A stretch of 64,000 nucleotides of DNA from assembly GCA_013399895.1 (NCBI GenBank), contig VXBA01001267.1, forward strand, positions 768,471-832,470, read 5' to 3'. The notes under the pieces are model-generated. The model was not told the DNA's origin and did no database searches. It worked only from the letters and a program-made list of their open reading frames with translations. The stretch is from Serilophus lunatus. Its lineage: Eukaryota > Chordata > Aves > Passeriformes > Eurylaimidae. Position numbers and translations under genes: made by a program. Shown here piece by piece: positions 48,459 through 63,032 of this stretch; positions within the stretch are counted from its first letter, which is position 1, and each line of letters starts with the position of its first letter.

Positions 48459-51400
48459 AAGTTTTTTTTTTGGGGGGTAGGTTGTTGGGTTTTTTTGGTG
48501 TATGTTTTCTCGTTTCAGTTTTGTGTGTTTTTGTTTGACTGGTTAGTTATTTTTTGCCTTGTTTTGGTTTTTCTTTGGGTTTTGTTTTGTTTTCTTGCTG
48601 GTGCAGGCTTTAAACTTTACTGAGTAGGTTTCCTTTCAAGTTAATACATTGCCTCTGATCTCTATGGCATGAGTAACAGAGGTAGTTCAAGAATAGCACA
48701 GCATTAAATTCAGGATGCTTGGCATGCTGTTATTTCCCTAGATGACTGTAAGCCTAACTGAACATTTGTGACTTTGGCAGGTTCATCTATAACTAGTTAG
48801 TACAAAATTATTTCTGCACAGGCAGTTTTACTAAGTAGAAATGGAGGTATAAGCTCAGTGCTGCAGCTGTCTGCAGTAAAGATTGTAGCACTAATGAATT
48901 AAACAATACCTTTTTCCTATAGAAAATATGAAATATTCATTTACATTTATATCAGTTCTATATCACTACTTGTGATTTTATTATTTTGGTTACTGTTATT
49001 GCAGTTTAACCTTGCACTTTGTCAGTCATTGAAAACAATCTTAGTAAATAGTCTGAGGAATTCTACCTTAGTAAATTTTCAACAGACACCATAATAAAAT
49101 AAATATTATAGGAATTATGCTAATTTTTTTCCATCAACACCCACAGTTCATTAACTTATGTCAAGTAGCTTCTAGTATCGGAGCCAAGTTTCTCCCTGCT
49201 ACTTTTTATTAAGTACTGAAGGAGAAAAAACTCAAAACCTTATTCTGCTCAGCACTTTCAGAAGTTAGCAAATTCTCATTCGCCTGTCAGTTATCTGACT
49301 TCCACAGACACAGTATACTAGAGAAAGCACTGTACTGATGGACAGCTTCTGTAGTGATCCCACTCCTCTTTATCTCAAGAATCAGATGTATGATGAGCCT
49401 TTATGGATCATGTATCTAAATTTTTCAGGCATTTTTTGAGTCTGTAACACTGGTTTTACCTCCCATTTTAGGGACTTTTATTATATTTGTCCATTATTTA
49501 TCCATATTAATCCATTATTGCTTTAACCAAAGGCAAGAGTACCTAAAATAAAACTGGTAAAATGAGAAAAATGCTGCCATTTAAGTTTATTTCAAGAAAA
49601 CATCTTTCTGCTTTTGTCATGTACTATTTTTTTCTAAATATTACTGAGGTTGAAATTGCATTTACATATATGCAAGAATAAATTGTTTTAAAATTTATTT
49701 ATTGCCAGTTTCATTGCAAATAGTATTATTTTTTAAGCCATTTGTGTGACTTCAGATTAATTTTAAATTTGACTTTAACATAATCAATAGGTAGAACAAT
49801 TCTTAATCTTTCACAGTGAAAATGCTCTTTTCACTACTACACCAAAAATAATACATGCCACTATTATCAAGAACTGGATTCTGAAGGTATAACTATTCCT
49901 TCTAGAAGACTGTGGAAACGTGACTACATCACCCAGGTCAGAGCATTCTTTATACAAACACATTCTTATCCATATTGAATTTCAAGACTTCGCTTAATAA
50001 TTAGCACTTGAGTATTTCTTCTAGAACAATTAATACTACAGTATTTGAAACAGTGATGTTTTCTTTAAAGTGGCTGAATTACATTATTGCAACTGTTACT
50101 TCTATATAAAAAAATGAAATTAAAAACACAAAGAAAAACAAGCAAAACATTAAGTCTGTTGAAAAGAACTTAAAAATATTTACAATATTCAGTCTTCGAA
50201 ATTTTTGCCAACATTTGATATTATCAAAGAAATTTAAAAATATAAATTTATATTCCTCATCTGATATTTAGAAACAATGCCTTCCTGCTGAAAAATGCAT
50301 CTTCAGATATTTTAACAGGAACACATTTCAGTGCTTTTAGAAGATATGTTTGACAATTTATATAATTTTTTATTTAATCTCCAATATTAATTGATGACTG
50401 ATCAGGAGTGCATTTTACTCTATGATCCAGACTATAAAAAGTTGCTAAATTAGCTAGAGGAAAATTACTGACTTTATGTTCACTATGAAGCATAACATTA
50501 TTTTCTGAAAGTGATGACATAAATAAATTTCATATAATTTGTTTTTGGAATATTTTTCTGCAACAATTTTCACTTCTATTTTGAAAACAATAAGGTAGAC
50601 AATGGATTGTAAAATAAAGTAACTTTCAGGCACAGTTTTGACTACTTGCAGTAGGTACATACAGCAGTTTTTGCAGATTGACTAAGCCCTTAACTGCTTT
50701 CCAAACTTGTCTTTTGACACTGCAGGGTTGCGGTAGCTATTTCTGTGTAACATTTGTAGAAAGCCCCAATAAAAAAAAAACCAAGCAACATACTATTGGT
50801 TTAAAGTTTCCCTATATTATTGTTGTCTGACACCAAGTCTGGTATGCAAGTCAATCTGGAGAAATAAAACAGCTTTGAGCCAAGATAGATCAGTGTTAAT
50901 CATTCAGAAGTCCCCCCAGGGAATGAATCTCCTTGCATCTTTTTTAAGTGATTTCCAACTCTTTTTTCTCAATGATCAGACTTCTCAGTATTCAAGCAGA
51001 AGTCTCATTGTAAGATCCAAGATAACTTTTGATAAATTCTCAATTCTCACCTCAGGTCTTTTCTGAAACTCACACTTAGTTCTCATCTAAACTTTAAAGG
51101 CACATTTCCACCAGACAGCAGTCCTTCAATCTTCTCAAAATGCTACAAAAAAAACCACCACAGCCCAAATGTGTGAGGACCACATCCATATATTTTCTAA
51201 GTGTTACGCCTGAATACAAATTTTCAGAAAGCTTTAATAAGGTTTCCTGGGAAAATTCAAAGAAATGATGATCACCTAGTTTTAAAGCACTGTAATAGTC
51301 CTCAGATGTCCTTTGAATTAAAAGTTGTTGGTGACAATATATGTCAATCTTTTATTCTGTGTACTCCCTGAAGTATGTTTAGTTTTTCCCTGTGTTTAAC

Positions 51401-54271
51401 ATTCACTCACCCAGCTTGCAAATGCAAATACTAGAACTTTTGGATGGCCTCCTAGTTTTATATGGCAAGCTTAGAGCATTCTAAATATTTATTTAAACTG
51501 TGGAGATCACTACATTCTCAAGACAGCCTTAAATCTTAAGGTTAATTTATAAGGCTTTGATTTTTCAAGTGTTAGTCTCATCTAGAAAGCTGAGTTACTT
51601 TAGATTTCCACTCCCTCCTCTCCCCCCTCATTCTGGGAATTCTAATTGCCCATTTATACCACTGTGCCATCTTCTACATTTTGATAAAATTATCTGTCCC
51701 ACAGTGAATCAGTGATTAAACTAATTTAAAATTACCATAACCCTTGGGTTTTTTGTGTAGAATGAGGAAATATGAGATTTTCTCTTCAAAAATCCATCTG
51801 AGACAAAGGTTATGTGTCTTCAGCAAGATATTCTTCCCCTAAAAAATTGTAGTGTTTGTGCTATCAGATTCAACCTTTTCCTCACTCATGTGATGCACAA
51901 ACGAAATAAGGGATGTTCCCTAAAACAGAGGAAGTGAAAACAGTTGTCCATGGGTTTTTTTCTTTACAAAGTAGAAATTAAATTCCATCTCCCAACACTT
52001 CAAAATATAATTCTTCTCTGCTCATTTAAGTAAAGAGCTTTATTGAAGGAACTGTATTAAGAATTTTACTTGTACTGAGACCAGGATTTTAGACATAAGG
52101 TCTACCTACTCTAACAACCCTACTACTGAACAGTAAGATGTGTTTGAAAAGAAAAAGAACTCAAATAGATTTGTGACCAGGTATTGAAGAGAACTGAAGG
52201 CATGGAATTACTCCTGTAAAGTAAAAGAGATATTTTTTGTGGAAATGTGATTGAAAACATATTTATGATGTGCTAGTGAAAATATGAAAGATATAGCAAA
52301 AATGTATCACATTATGAATTACATGAAGAACGTGTGTTAGATGTGTTTGCTTATTCTTTTCATATGAGATCTATCAGGCATCTGACAAAGTTATTAAGAA
52401 TCAAAAGAGTCAAAGAGAGATCCTGACTATATCGAATAACTGTGGAGTTCCTTGACTGAGGGAGTAGTGGATGGTAAAATATCCGAGAACATACAGTGAA
52501 ACAAGGTGAGTTCAGAAATCTTCTTCATATTGCTAATATTGAAAAACATTAATAGGTTTCTTCTATTGGGCACTTTTGCTTGCAAAATGCATTCAAAATG
52601 TACTTTTGTTCTGATTTATGTTGATCATACCAATGTTCTTATAATTTCTCTAAGACATACTGTTTAAAGATGTTCTGCAGACAAAATCAAACTCCCATCT
52701 GTTGTTCGGTTTTCCTTAAGTCATGTCTCATAAGGGTTTTTTTCGTAAGCATCACAGCCAGTCCTCCTTAGCTGTAATTTGGAGTTATTATTTAAAAGAC
52801 CTCTGTTCATATTTTCAGTGAAATGCTAAATTTTGTAATCACTGCCATTATATACTGGCCCATCATCTTGCATTTTCCCCTGGAAACAATTTTTCCTCCT
52901 CCCATATCAAGTGCATGCCCGCTGTCACAGGTCTTATTTGTCTTCAACATGTTCAACAAGCTAAAGATATTTAGCCTTATTTCTTTGCATCTTCTTGAGC
53001 TGTTTGGAATAGGTAGTAGAGCTCAACTGTCAGCAAAATATAAATTATTTGGAAAATTTTTGAATGTTCTCATAAACTTACCTCACCCAGTGTCATGTCG
53101 CTAACTTTCCTTGAATATAGACAAACCCCGTATGTCTTCAAAATCTTTAGAAAAAAATTAACTGTCAAGAGATCCTCTTGCCTTCCATGCTTGCAAAGGA
53201 ATATTTCCTTTTAAATATTTATTCCACTCTTCAAGAAGTTTTAAAGAGCAGAAACTGTAGGTTTGGGATTGTTACTGTTATTCTTTGATTCCTGATACTC
53301 CTCTAGGGACACGACTGTGAGTGTTCTTTCTTTAGCACACTACTATCCTACAAAATCCTTCATCTTACCTATGCATTATTATAATGTGATGATTGTTGAA
53401 GGTGCTTTAGTGTTTCAGATCCAAGGCAGATTTTGTGATCTGGAGTTATTAGATTTTCTCTCACTTATTAAAAATGATGCAGTGTAATTTTAGGTGGAAA
53501 CACAAAATAATCTATCAGCGATACTCACAGAAAAAGCAGTAACAATGTGAAAGGAGATACTGCATCACCTAAGTCATGGTTACAATCCATGCTCTTCATC
53601 GTTAGTACAATAATTGTATATAAAATTTTACTGTTCTAAATCATGCCATGCCTTCAATCTTGTAGTCCAGAGGGTCACACTGAATAAAGCTTGTCAGATC
53701 TACAGAACTACTATTTTACTGTTCATTACTTGGATAGCTTAGGAAAGCAGAATACTAATATGTACTATTCTAGGCCAAATTTTGTAGACACTCATAGACA
53801 ATGTGACAAACATGAAAAGAAGAATTAAAACTGACAGTAATGAACACCATAGCAAACAGCCGCAGCTGTTGAGTAGCAAACAGCCAAATATAACAAATTT
53901 ATGTTCCATATGCCACAAAACCATTTCAAGAAGATTTGGGAGCTTAGTATTGTCCCACTAAATCCAGTTCCAAAGAAGTCAAACCTTGGTGATGAATGCT
54001 TAATTGCTCCCACTGGGAATATATGAAAATGGTCAGATTTGCTACAGATGAGGCTTTTTTAGAAGGGGGGAAAAATTAAGAGGTTTTGCACCAAGCTGAG
54101 TGATTGCAGACTCCATGTAGTGCTAATTCAGGAGTATGCCCATTGCTGGGTAAGCCATTTGTCTGAGTATTAACAGTCACATGAAGGACTTGAAAAGAAA
54201 ATAAACAAATGAAATCTTGCCCAAGGCATTTATAATGCCTAGCAAACTGATTTACTAAGATGGGCCATATA
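48459..54271. other. AT-rich DNA, no gene seen
   Basis: A T/G-rich tract at 48461-48600 directly follows the CR1 tail. No gene, RNA gene or further repeat family is recognised in the rest. Confidence 0.5.
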
Positions 54272-54823
54272 TCAGAATCATAGAATTATCAATATTTGAA
54301 GGGACCTTTAAGATCACCCAGTTCAACCATCAACACAGAGCTAGCACTGTAACCATTAAACGGCATCACCCAGCACCAGATCCTGATGCCTCTTGAACAC
54401 CCCCAGGGATAGTGACTTCACCACCTCCCTGGGCAGCTATTCCAATGCCTAACCACCCTAACAGTGGAAAAAAAAATATCTGCTATCTAATCTGAATCTT
54501 CTCTAATCTCAGTTTAAGGCCATTTGCTCTTGTCCTCCTGCTGTAGGCACAGTAGAAGAGACCAACCCCTACCTCACTGCAACCTCCTTTCAGATAGTTG
54601 TAGAGTGACAAGGTCTCTCCTGAGCCTCCTTTTCTCCAGACTAAACAAACCCTGCTCCCTAAACCATTGCACATAAAATATGTTTTCTAAACATTTCATG
54701 AGTCTCACTGCCCTTCTTTGAACATGCTCCAGGATCTCAATGTCCTTTTTAAAGTGAGGATCCCAAAACTGAATGCAGTACTCAAGGGTCAGCCCCAGCA
54801 GTGCTGAGTACAGGGTGAAAACT
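54272..54823 (-). mobile_element. CR1 LINE, 3' part
   Basis: A minus-strand CR1 with its 3' end at AGAATCATAGAATTATC. It then shows GGGACCTTTAAGATCACC and the C-terminal ORF2 region, including the minus-strand frame 54483-54674 (LYNYLKGGCSEVG, the usual CR1 C-terminal sequence). It breaks off near 54823. Confidence 0.93.
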
Positions 54824-57572
54824 TGTTTAAAAATCTTGTTGGAAATGTGTTCATTACTGCAGAGTGAGCTACAGTTCTCTTTGGTCAGAGAGAAAAAATG
54901 GAATTTGCCTGAACATCATGACAGTTGTACATTATATTTATGAAATAGGCAGCAACACATCACTATGAATTAATACTAGAGTTGCTAGCAGCCATTGGAG
55001 AGAACTGAAAACTGCATTGCCTTTGATAACTACCAGAAAGGAATACAGCATTTCTCTTAAAGAAATTAGGTCACCAGTTTCAATGAGCCATGTTTGAATT
55101 TTCCCCCCATTTTAGACCAAGTATAATGTCCAAATGTGTTTGATTCTGTCAGTTCAAATCCCAGTTGAAAGCGAATCCTAACTTGCATTCTATTTTCAAT
55201 TTTTATGGCTATATTAGTCAATAAAACAGTACAGAATATGCATCTGAGTGGTGACCTATGGCCATTTATACTGGGAATTTTTTAGCTCCTGTTTTATTTT
55301 ACATTAGGCCAGCTAACTTTTCTGGATAATAATCCAGACAGCTCAGGAGAAAACATGGACCAGGGACCAACTCCAATTGTATACGTGGATGCGGATTCCT
55401 TTTTTCTGCACAATGAGAATGTTCACCTGTGTGCACACAAGCCATGCCATGCCCCTTCATCTCAAGATAAGAGAATTGCCCTTGAATGTTTTATTTTACT
55501 AATGTAGACATATATATAAAAAAAATTTTACCACAGAAATTTCCAACATCAGGAGGAAAGTGCAGGCTGAGTAGTTTGCTAATGTTGAATATGATTTCAA
55601 GATAATTTTCAAGGTAATTTTGGGGTTTTTTTTCAGTCCTGACTGAAACAGTCCGTAACAGAAGTATGGGCTCTTTCATGTACCTGCATCTCTCTGTTAT
55701 TTGGGAATTTAATTTTGCATTTCAGCTTTTTTTTAGTGTGTCTCCATCAGTATTCCCTCCTCAGTCCTCTATTGCCTTGCCTATATATTGTTGGAACACT
55801 AGGTTCTCCAACAAGTCGGCAGAATTTTCAGGAACCTGCTGCTGCATACTGTGCCTAGTTAGTCAGTATAATCATTACAAGAATTAACACACCAACTAAG
55901 CCTTTTTTGACTCCATTTCTGAGTGTTCTTGCCACTATGTTCCATACGGAATAAAAATGCTTTGTTTTACTAAAGAGAGCCCTGATATACCTGTGCCATT
56001 GATATTTGATACCACTGTCAATGCATAGAAGGAAAATGAAAACAATAAATAGTTCTTAATGGTTTTGAGTTATAAATGGTGATATGAATCATGTTTTCCT
56101 GTGGCAGTTTTTATAAATCTGTTCCCTCAGGCAGGGGCTAATCTCAGTACAGGTGCTGGTCTTCCCTAATGGAACTATGAAAAACATAACAGCCTGTCAT
56201 TCCCCAGTTCACAGCCTTAGTAAGCAATGGCCTTAGAGTCATGCAATCTGGGATACAAGACAATGCATTTGCAATGCCATGATCAAAAGTAAGTTCGTAG
56301 AGTCTTCTTCATTTGCTGATGCTCTTTTCAGATATGATTGCCTGCCTCCATGTGATCTGTTTCACAGTGGTATTATCAAGCAATCCAGAAATGTGAAAAT
56401 CTAACAGTAAATAATCAAAATTGAAAAATTTCCAATTATCTTAGAATGTTAAAGGCAGTTGAACATTGATATGTTCAGCTGTCATGAAAAGCAACAAAAA
56501 GTACCAGTAAATATAATTTTCCTTTGAAAAGCTATCCCCTTGTATATTATAGAGAAGCCAAAATTCAGTTTATTTGGTCCCCGCCTATATTTCCATATAT
56601 TGACAGTAAAATAGGTGTTTTGTTCTACCACACTGTCTGCAAAGTTCTCTGTGTTCTTACAAGATCAGGCAAACTTATTCCCTATAATCACAGAAAAGTG
56701 AAATTTTGTAAGTTTCACTGAGCTCTAGTTAACAGTGAATCTAGGGTGATGGTATTCTAGCTCCATTGTCTTGTCATGTCTCATTCAGTAAGGAAATATT
56801 CATTACATATTTCTTTTGAGCTATTTTTGAACACATTTCTTCTTTACTATCCTTTTATATTTTTGAGAGAGAAAAAAAGAATGATATTTAGTCTTACAAT
56901 GTTCCTTCTTTGCCATTTGAACTTGTTCTTATCTCAAATATTTTAGCAGACGGTGCTTGTTCTATGCTCACTGGTTGCATTCCCTTAAGCACCACAATTG
57001 TGTTGTTTAAATTAAACTTTTTTTTAAAATAAGCTTGTTATCACTACTATTTTTGAAGTTCTACATGAATTATCAGTTTTCATAGTGACTATGGCAATAT
57101 CCAAATAAAAAAGCCTGTATGTTTTGTGCCCATCCTACTAGTTAGATTAAATCCAGGAAATTTATCTTCCCAGTGCAAAGTAAAAACCGTCTCTATAGTA
57201 TTTGATTATTGCTTGCAGTAAAAGCTTATTTCAACTTTCTGTTCTGGTGATATCGATACTACTTCAAATATACATACTCAAGTGCATATATAAAAGTACA
57301 AATACTCTGTGCTTTTTAAAGTTTTTGTGTCTGTGCAAGAGAGGGAAAGAAATGAGAGAATAAGTAACAAACTAGCTTATGTTACATGTTCATTTACATA
57401 CCAAAAAAAAAAAGAAAAAAGAAAGAAATGTGTACTAGTGACCGGAAGACATGACTGGAATTTAGGAAATTCAGTCATAACTCCCAGTTCTGTCAGTGGA
57501 TCATCATGTGATATTCAATGGCCCAATTAAACAGCAATCCAGTAAGCCTGAAAAGTTCACCTTAACCTTAAT
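54824..57572. other. AT-rich DNA, no gene seen
   Basis: No motif or family is recognised. Confidence 0.5.
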
Positions 57573-58472
57573 TCGCAGAATCAGAGAATTAACTAGGTTG
57601 GAAATGACCTTTGAGGTCACCAAGTCCAACCTGTCACCTAGCACCATCTCATCAACTAAATCATGGCACTAAGTGTCACATCCAGTCTTTTTTTAAACAA
57701 TTCCAGGGACGGTGACTCTACCACCTCCATGGGCAGCCCATTGCAATGGTCAATCTCTCTTTCTGTGAAGAATTTTTCCTAACATCCAGCCTAAACTTCT
57801 GCTGGGCAACTTGAGTCTGCATCCTCTTGTTCTGTCACTGGTTGCCTGGGAGAAGAGACGACTCTTACCTGGCTACAACCTCCTTTCCTGTAGTTGTAGA
57901 GAGCTATAAGGTCTCCCCTGAGTCTCCTCTTCTCCAGACTAAACCCCAGCTCTCTCAGCCACTCTCCATAGGGCTTGTGTTCCAATCCCTTCACCAGCCT
58001 TGTTGCCCTTCTCTGGACACATTCAGGCATTTCAACATCTTTCTTAAATTGAGGGGCCAAGAACTGGACACAGTACTCAAGGTGGCCTTAAGCAGTGCTG
58101 AGTACAGGGGAAGAATCATTTCCCTAGTTCTGATGACCACACTATTCCTGATAGAGGCCAGGATGCCACTGGCCTTCTTGGCCACCTGGGCACAGTGCTG
58201 GCTCATGTTCAGCTGGCTGTCAACCAGTACCCCCATGTCACTTTCTGCCTGGCCGCTCTCCAGCCACTCTGCCACTCTGTCCCCAGCCTGTAGCACATGC
58301 AGGGGATTGTTGTGACCAAAGTGTAGAACCTAGCACTTGGACTTATTAGATCTCATGCTGTTGGATTCTGCACGTCTATCCAGCCTGTCAACATCCCTTT
58401 TCAGGGCCCTCCCTCTAACAGAGAGATACTTGCTCCCAAGTTGGTGCCATCTGCAACTCACTAATGGTGCAT
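57573..58472 (-). mobile_element. CR1 LINE, longest and best-preserved copy
   Basis: About 900 bases on the minus strand. The 3' tail lies at CGCAGAATCAGAGAATT. The 3' UTR carries the ACCACCTCCATGGGCAGCCC block. The C-terminal ORF2 is open in two overlapping minus-strand frames (57791-58060 and 57991-58296) that together cover the part with a CAQVAKKASGILASIRNSV stretch. A frameshift near 58025 separates the two frames. The element is truncated before the reverse-transcriptase active site, so it is not mobile. Confidence 0.95.
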
Positions 58473-60281
58473 TCCTAACTTCAAAATAAAAATAACGATA
58501 CTTCAAGAAATAATGTTGAAAATACTTTGTATTAACATGTGAAACATATGAATGCCTTCTTAGTTAGTTGATGCTCCTTTGTTATTTTCCTTAACTATGT
58601 GAAAAGTAAAATGCTTTTTTCGGCTGGATTCATTAGAACCAGATCCAACAGCTTGCAGTGCAAGAAGAATTACCTGTGCATTCCATTAAACAATTAATCT
58701 CGTCTTTATACAATGTTCTAGAAGTAGAATTTAATTCTCTCCTCATCCAGTGAATGTCTTAAACCTTCAGAACTGTGCCTTCATCAGTGATCTAACCAAT
58801 CCCGGTTTCTTTGTGTACATGGGCATGGCTACAGCCTCAGCTAGTGTCCATTGAGGGCACTAATAAACTGTGATACCCCTTACCAACCTCATCTGGGGCC
58901 TTCCCTTTTCCCTTGCTCATGGGCTCTGGAGCTCCATTTCAGCCTTCAGCCCTTGTTTGTTGGTGTGTGTGTGCTGGTTCCACCTCCTGCTGTTCCTGGC
59001 TAAACTTGCTGCAGGGAACTGGATCTGACTCATTATCTTGCCTTTTCTGACAGTCACTAGTCTGTGACTGAAGTCTACCACTGTCACAATCAAAGTCTGG
59101 TTCAGGTCCTCTGGCCAGTCATTATCCTTCTTGTTCCAGTGGTCATTCTCCATTCTGTCGCATTTTCCCTGTGAGACCATCCCTGATCTTGCTGTTCATG
59201 AGACTTCTAAATTGATTTCAAGGGCATGGTACCAGACTTGAGAGACACCAGCTTAATTTTCCATGGAGAGGAACAGGAAATTCTATGGGATTTCCTGTGT
59301 CTAAAATAGGCTTTTAAAGCCCTTGGAGATGCTCCAGACTCTCTGAGTTGCGAGTTTACCTCTGTCAGTTATGTCACAGCTTTTTTAGGAGATACATATC
59401 CTTCTGAAGAAGTAGCAGAGGAACTGGGGAGATAACTTAAATGGCAAAGGATGCTTATATTTGAGCAATTGAATCCCAGGGTACCTCTCTCTCGGGTCAG
59501 AGGGTCTAATTTGCTTTTGCAAAGATGGAGAGACAACTTAGTTCAAAACAACAGATGCTACTTCAGGGGATTTAAGAGCTGTAAACTCTTTATCAGCAGA
59601 GGCATAAAGTACTACAACTTAGGTATGTCTTTGTCTTCAGCACTTTTATTTGATTTTTCTCTGTTATCTTGAAATCTTGAAGAATGCTCATTCTTTCTTC
59701 CCACTTACTTCTCACTGTACTATATGTAGGCACTTAGAGAGATGAACCAGCAAGTTGGCCCTTCTCATGGAACTCACATTTCATTCTCACTAACTATTCC
59801 TTTTTCAAGTAATTTAAGAGACTCAAAATATGTGACTTAGACATTATTATTGCAAAGAAGTACATAGCTATAGAAGATCCCTTCCAGGAGAGTAAACTCC
59901 CATGTTTGTGAGGTGCATAAAGTTTGGTATGTCTCCTACTCAGCATGGGGATTTATATTGTATTTCAGAAAAGTATAAGTTTATAAAAATCCTCCAGGGT
60001 CATCAACACCAGTCTTTTGCTGTCACAGAAAATTATATTGGTCTTTTTCATAGGATGATGAAGCTCTATATTAATGTTATTTAAGATTTTTATATGTTTT
60101 TATTGATTTTATTTTTAAATCTTATGGCTCCCAGCAGGATTCATTGCTTTCAAACATACAATTCAAACTTTTTAATTTCTAACTTCCTTTTATTTTTATA
60201 TTAATTCCTCTTTAGTCTCCTTTAGTCTTCCAGCAACATTAACACTCTTTTCCCTTTCAGTTTAATTCTAACATCAGCGAT

Positions 60282-60307
60282 GACGACAACAACAACAACA
60301 ACAACAA
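60282..60307 (+). repeat. (CAA)n microsatellite
   Basis: Short CAA trinucleotide run after GACGAC. Confidence 0.9.
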
Positions 60308-61944
60308 AGCAAAACCAATTTTTTTCTCTAGACTTTGCTGAAGGATGCTGGGTAAGATGTCCACTCCTAGGAGATAACTCTTCAGAATCCTTTTGCCTAT
60401 CAGATCCCAAGCAGAGTTTATACCCAAGGGATGAGCTGTGCCAAGTCACACTGTTTTGCAAAATTTACGCTCTTTGCACATTAGAAACAGATCATATATG
60501 GCTCAGGGATAATCTTTCTCTCGTAACTATTATCTTGAAAGTGCTTGCAGTATCAAGTGTTCAGAGGTATCTTTATGGCATATTATAAATCATTTTTTCC
60601 CATCTTGTATGTAATTAATGAACCCAGCTCTAAAATCTGTGAATTCCTTTTTCATTAAGATCGAAATAAAATACAGAATACTTCTTCTATGACCTCTTAC
60701 CTTTTTGAAGACAGTGCTTTTCTTGTTTAATGTTAAGTACATTTAAGTTGTACAATTTCTAGACTAATTTGTGAGAAGTTTTTATAATACTAGAAATGCA
60801 ATTACCTGCACATAACAACACCACTTAGACAGCTGTTGAAAAGCTATGAAGATATGACTAATATGTATTTATAAGCATTCAAATAAAATTCTAAGTAATA
60901 TTTATTTAATTTCTCAGCGATTTTTTCCATATTTAGATAGAAAAAGTATCTGAACTTCACCAGCCTCTACGAAGATATGAAAGAATGAGAAACATCATTT
61001 ACAGAATTTGTTACACAAATATTTCCAATTTTAAGAATGTGAGTTTATCTGTACCTGTGTTTTTTTAAAGGGACATTTTAACTTTCTTGATAATTTAATT
61101 CCTTGATTTTATGATTGATATTTTTATTTTTTGCTTATATTTTTTTCTTAAACCAAATACTCAAGATAAAATAATGGAATGTATAATTTCTGAGAAAATC
61201 TAGCTTTAGTGAGAAGAGACAATGAGAGAAAGAGAAATTCCATATATATACTTTACAAGCCTGTCAGATAGTCACTGAATTAACAAATGACTTATTAAAA
61301 CTTAAGTGTTCTAATGAAGGATAAACAGCTAAGAGGATAAAGATAGTTGACTAACCCTGTGGTATCAAAACTTACAACAAAAATAAGTTACCCTATGAAC
61401 CACAAGTGTGAATAAAACTTATGATTAAATGTCTCAAATGGAATTGAATATGGTACTTTCATATTTATCTCTACAATGTTGAGATTTGTTAGGTCACTGA
61501 TTTATTAAAATTTCCATGCAGATTTCCTTGGTATGAAGAGCCCTTACTGAGACTCTATGAAGAAAACATGCAAGAATGTGCCAGAAAGTACATGTATAGG
61601 CCATAACACTGCAGCTGGATGTACATGAATGAGCTTCGGTGTGGACTCAGCATTCACTTACATACATTGTAGAAATTAAATTTTACTTATTTGCTTATAT
61701 CTGCATTTCGAGGTACTGATTATAAATCTACAGGATATATCTCTAAATCCAGACAAGAAGTGCATGTGTGAATATGTTAAAAACCTTTTAGTAGTTTCTG
61801 CTGTTGGTGTGACTGGGAGATCATATCTCACACCTGCAGCATAACTGCTGTGATCTTTTTAAAACGAAAGTGGAAAATTAAACATAGTTGTATTGAAGAG
61901 TCTTCATACAGACAGAATGGCTAAACATGGCTCATCTTCAGTAC

Positions 61945-62032
61945 CCTTAAATATTTAAATAAATAATAATAATTAAATAAAATAATGATAAATAATAATT
62001 AAATAAATAATTAAATATTATTTTAAAAGTTT
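61945..62032. repeat. A/T-only low-complexity tract
   Basis: Overlapping AAATAATT and TAAATAAA units with only one G inside. Confidence 0.85.
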
Positions 62033-62369
62033 AATTAACAAGGATAAAGTTGTCTAATTTTCCATAAAAATGAAATGTTAAACCAGATCTAGGTGACCAC
62101 TGCTAAAACTGGTGAGCAGCATGAACAGGAATACAAATTCTCAAATTGTTATTGTTGTTAATTCTCAAGAAGATGGTTTGATAATATATTTTATAAAGTA
62201 TGTAGCCTATAATTCAAAATTTATTTATTATCAATATGGATTTTTCTGTCATCTCTGTTTTACAAGATATATAATCTTTTAATTCTTGGAAAATTTGTGA
62301 ATGTGGAAATTTGAAAATCCACAAATATAGCTTGAAATTGACTTTGGTATCTCAGTGAGAATAGGCCAC

Positions 62370-63032
62370 TGTATTGGGTTTTCTGTGGCCAGGTTTTAGT
62401 AGCAGTTGGGGGAGCTATAGGGGAGACTTCTTTGAAAGGCTGCTGGAAGCTTGCACCATGTCCAGCAGAGCCAATGCCACTCAGGTCCAGGATGGACCCA
62501 CCACTGGCCAAGGCCAGGCCAATCAGGAGTGACAGTAATGCCTCTGTGATAACGTATTTAAGAAGAGAGAAAAAATAAGTTAGGGTTAGATGAAGATGGC
62601 AGCCAGAGAAGAGCAGAGTGAGAACATGTGAACAACAGTGCGGACAACAAGATCAGCGCAGAAGGAGGAGGAGGAGGTGCTGCAGGTGCCTGAGCTGCAG
62701 TCCATGATGACAACCACGGAGGAGCAGCTGTGCCCCTTGTACTGTGTTTAGGAAAGGAGTTTTGCCTTTTAGGTTGGGGGGAGGGGGTAGCTTTTTAAAC
62801 TTGTTTTTCATTTGTTTTTCTGAGAAGGAACACGCAAGGACAGGGAGACCTGTGTCCCCAGGTGTTTGCAGCATATCCCCACTTGGAGTCTGTTTTGCCC
62901 ATGATGGTGAGCAGTAAGGGGTCTCTCTCAGTCCTTAACTCATGAAACCCTTGTTTATGTTTTCTCTCCTCTGCCTGTTTGCAGGGGGGAGAGCAGCTCT
63001 AGTGAGCATTCAGCAAAGGTTAAACCACTACA
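62370..63032 (+). mobile_element. Solo LTR, 663 bp, class III-like
   Basis: It begins TGTATTGGGTTTTCTGTGG and ends AAACCACTACA. It is flanked by a perfect 5-bp duplication GCCAC (62365-62369 and 63033-63037). A TATTTAAG box at 62555-62562 is followed by a purine-rich R/U5 region with GAAGATGGCAGCC and GGAGGAGGAGGAGG blocks. The sequence resembles a solo LTR family that I know to be abundant in songbirds, and 5-bp duplications are typical of ERVL-type elements. No internal sequence remains, so it arose by LTR-LTR recombination. Confidence 0.88.

Larger units (their letters stand above)
58473..62369. other. Mostly AT-rich DNA, no gene seen
   Basis: A richer patch at about 58780-59420 contains AATAAACTGTG at 58861 and an 87-codon minus-strand frame without a known domain. 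It may be an old LTR remnant. The CAA repeat at 60282-60307 and the A/T-only tract at 61945-62032 are simple sequence. Confidence 0.45.

Noticed and set aside
62579..62592. A telomere-like GTTAGGGTTAG
   Set aside because: It has fewer than two full units and lies inside a solo LTR.
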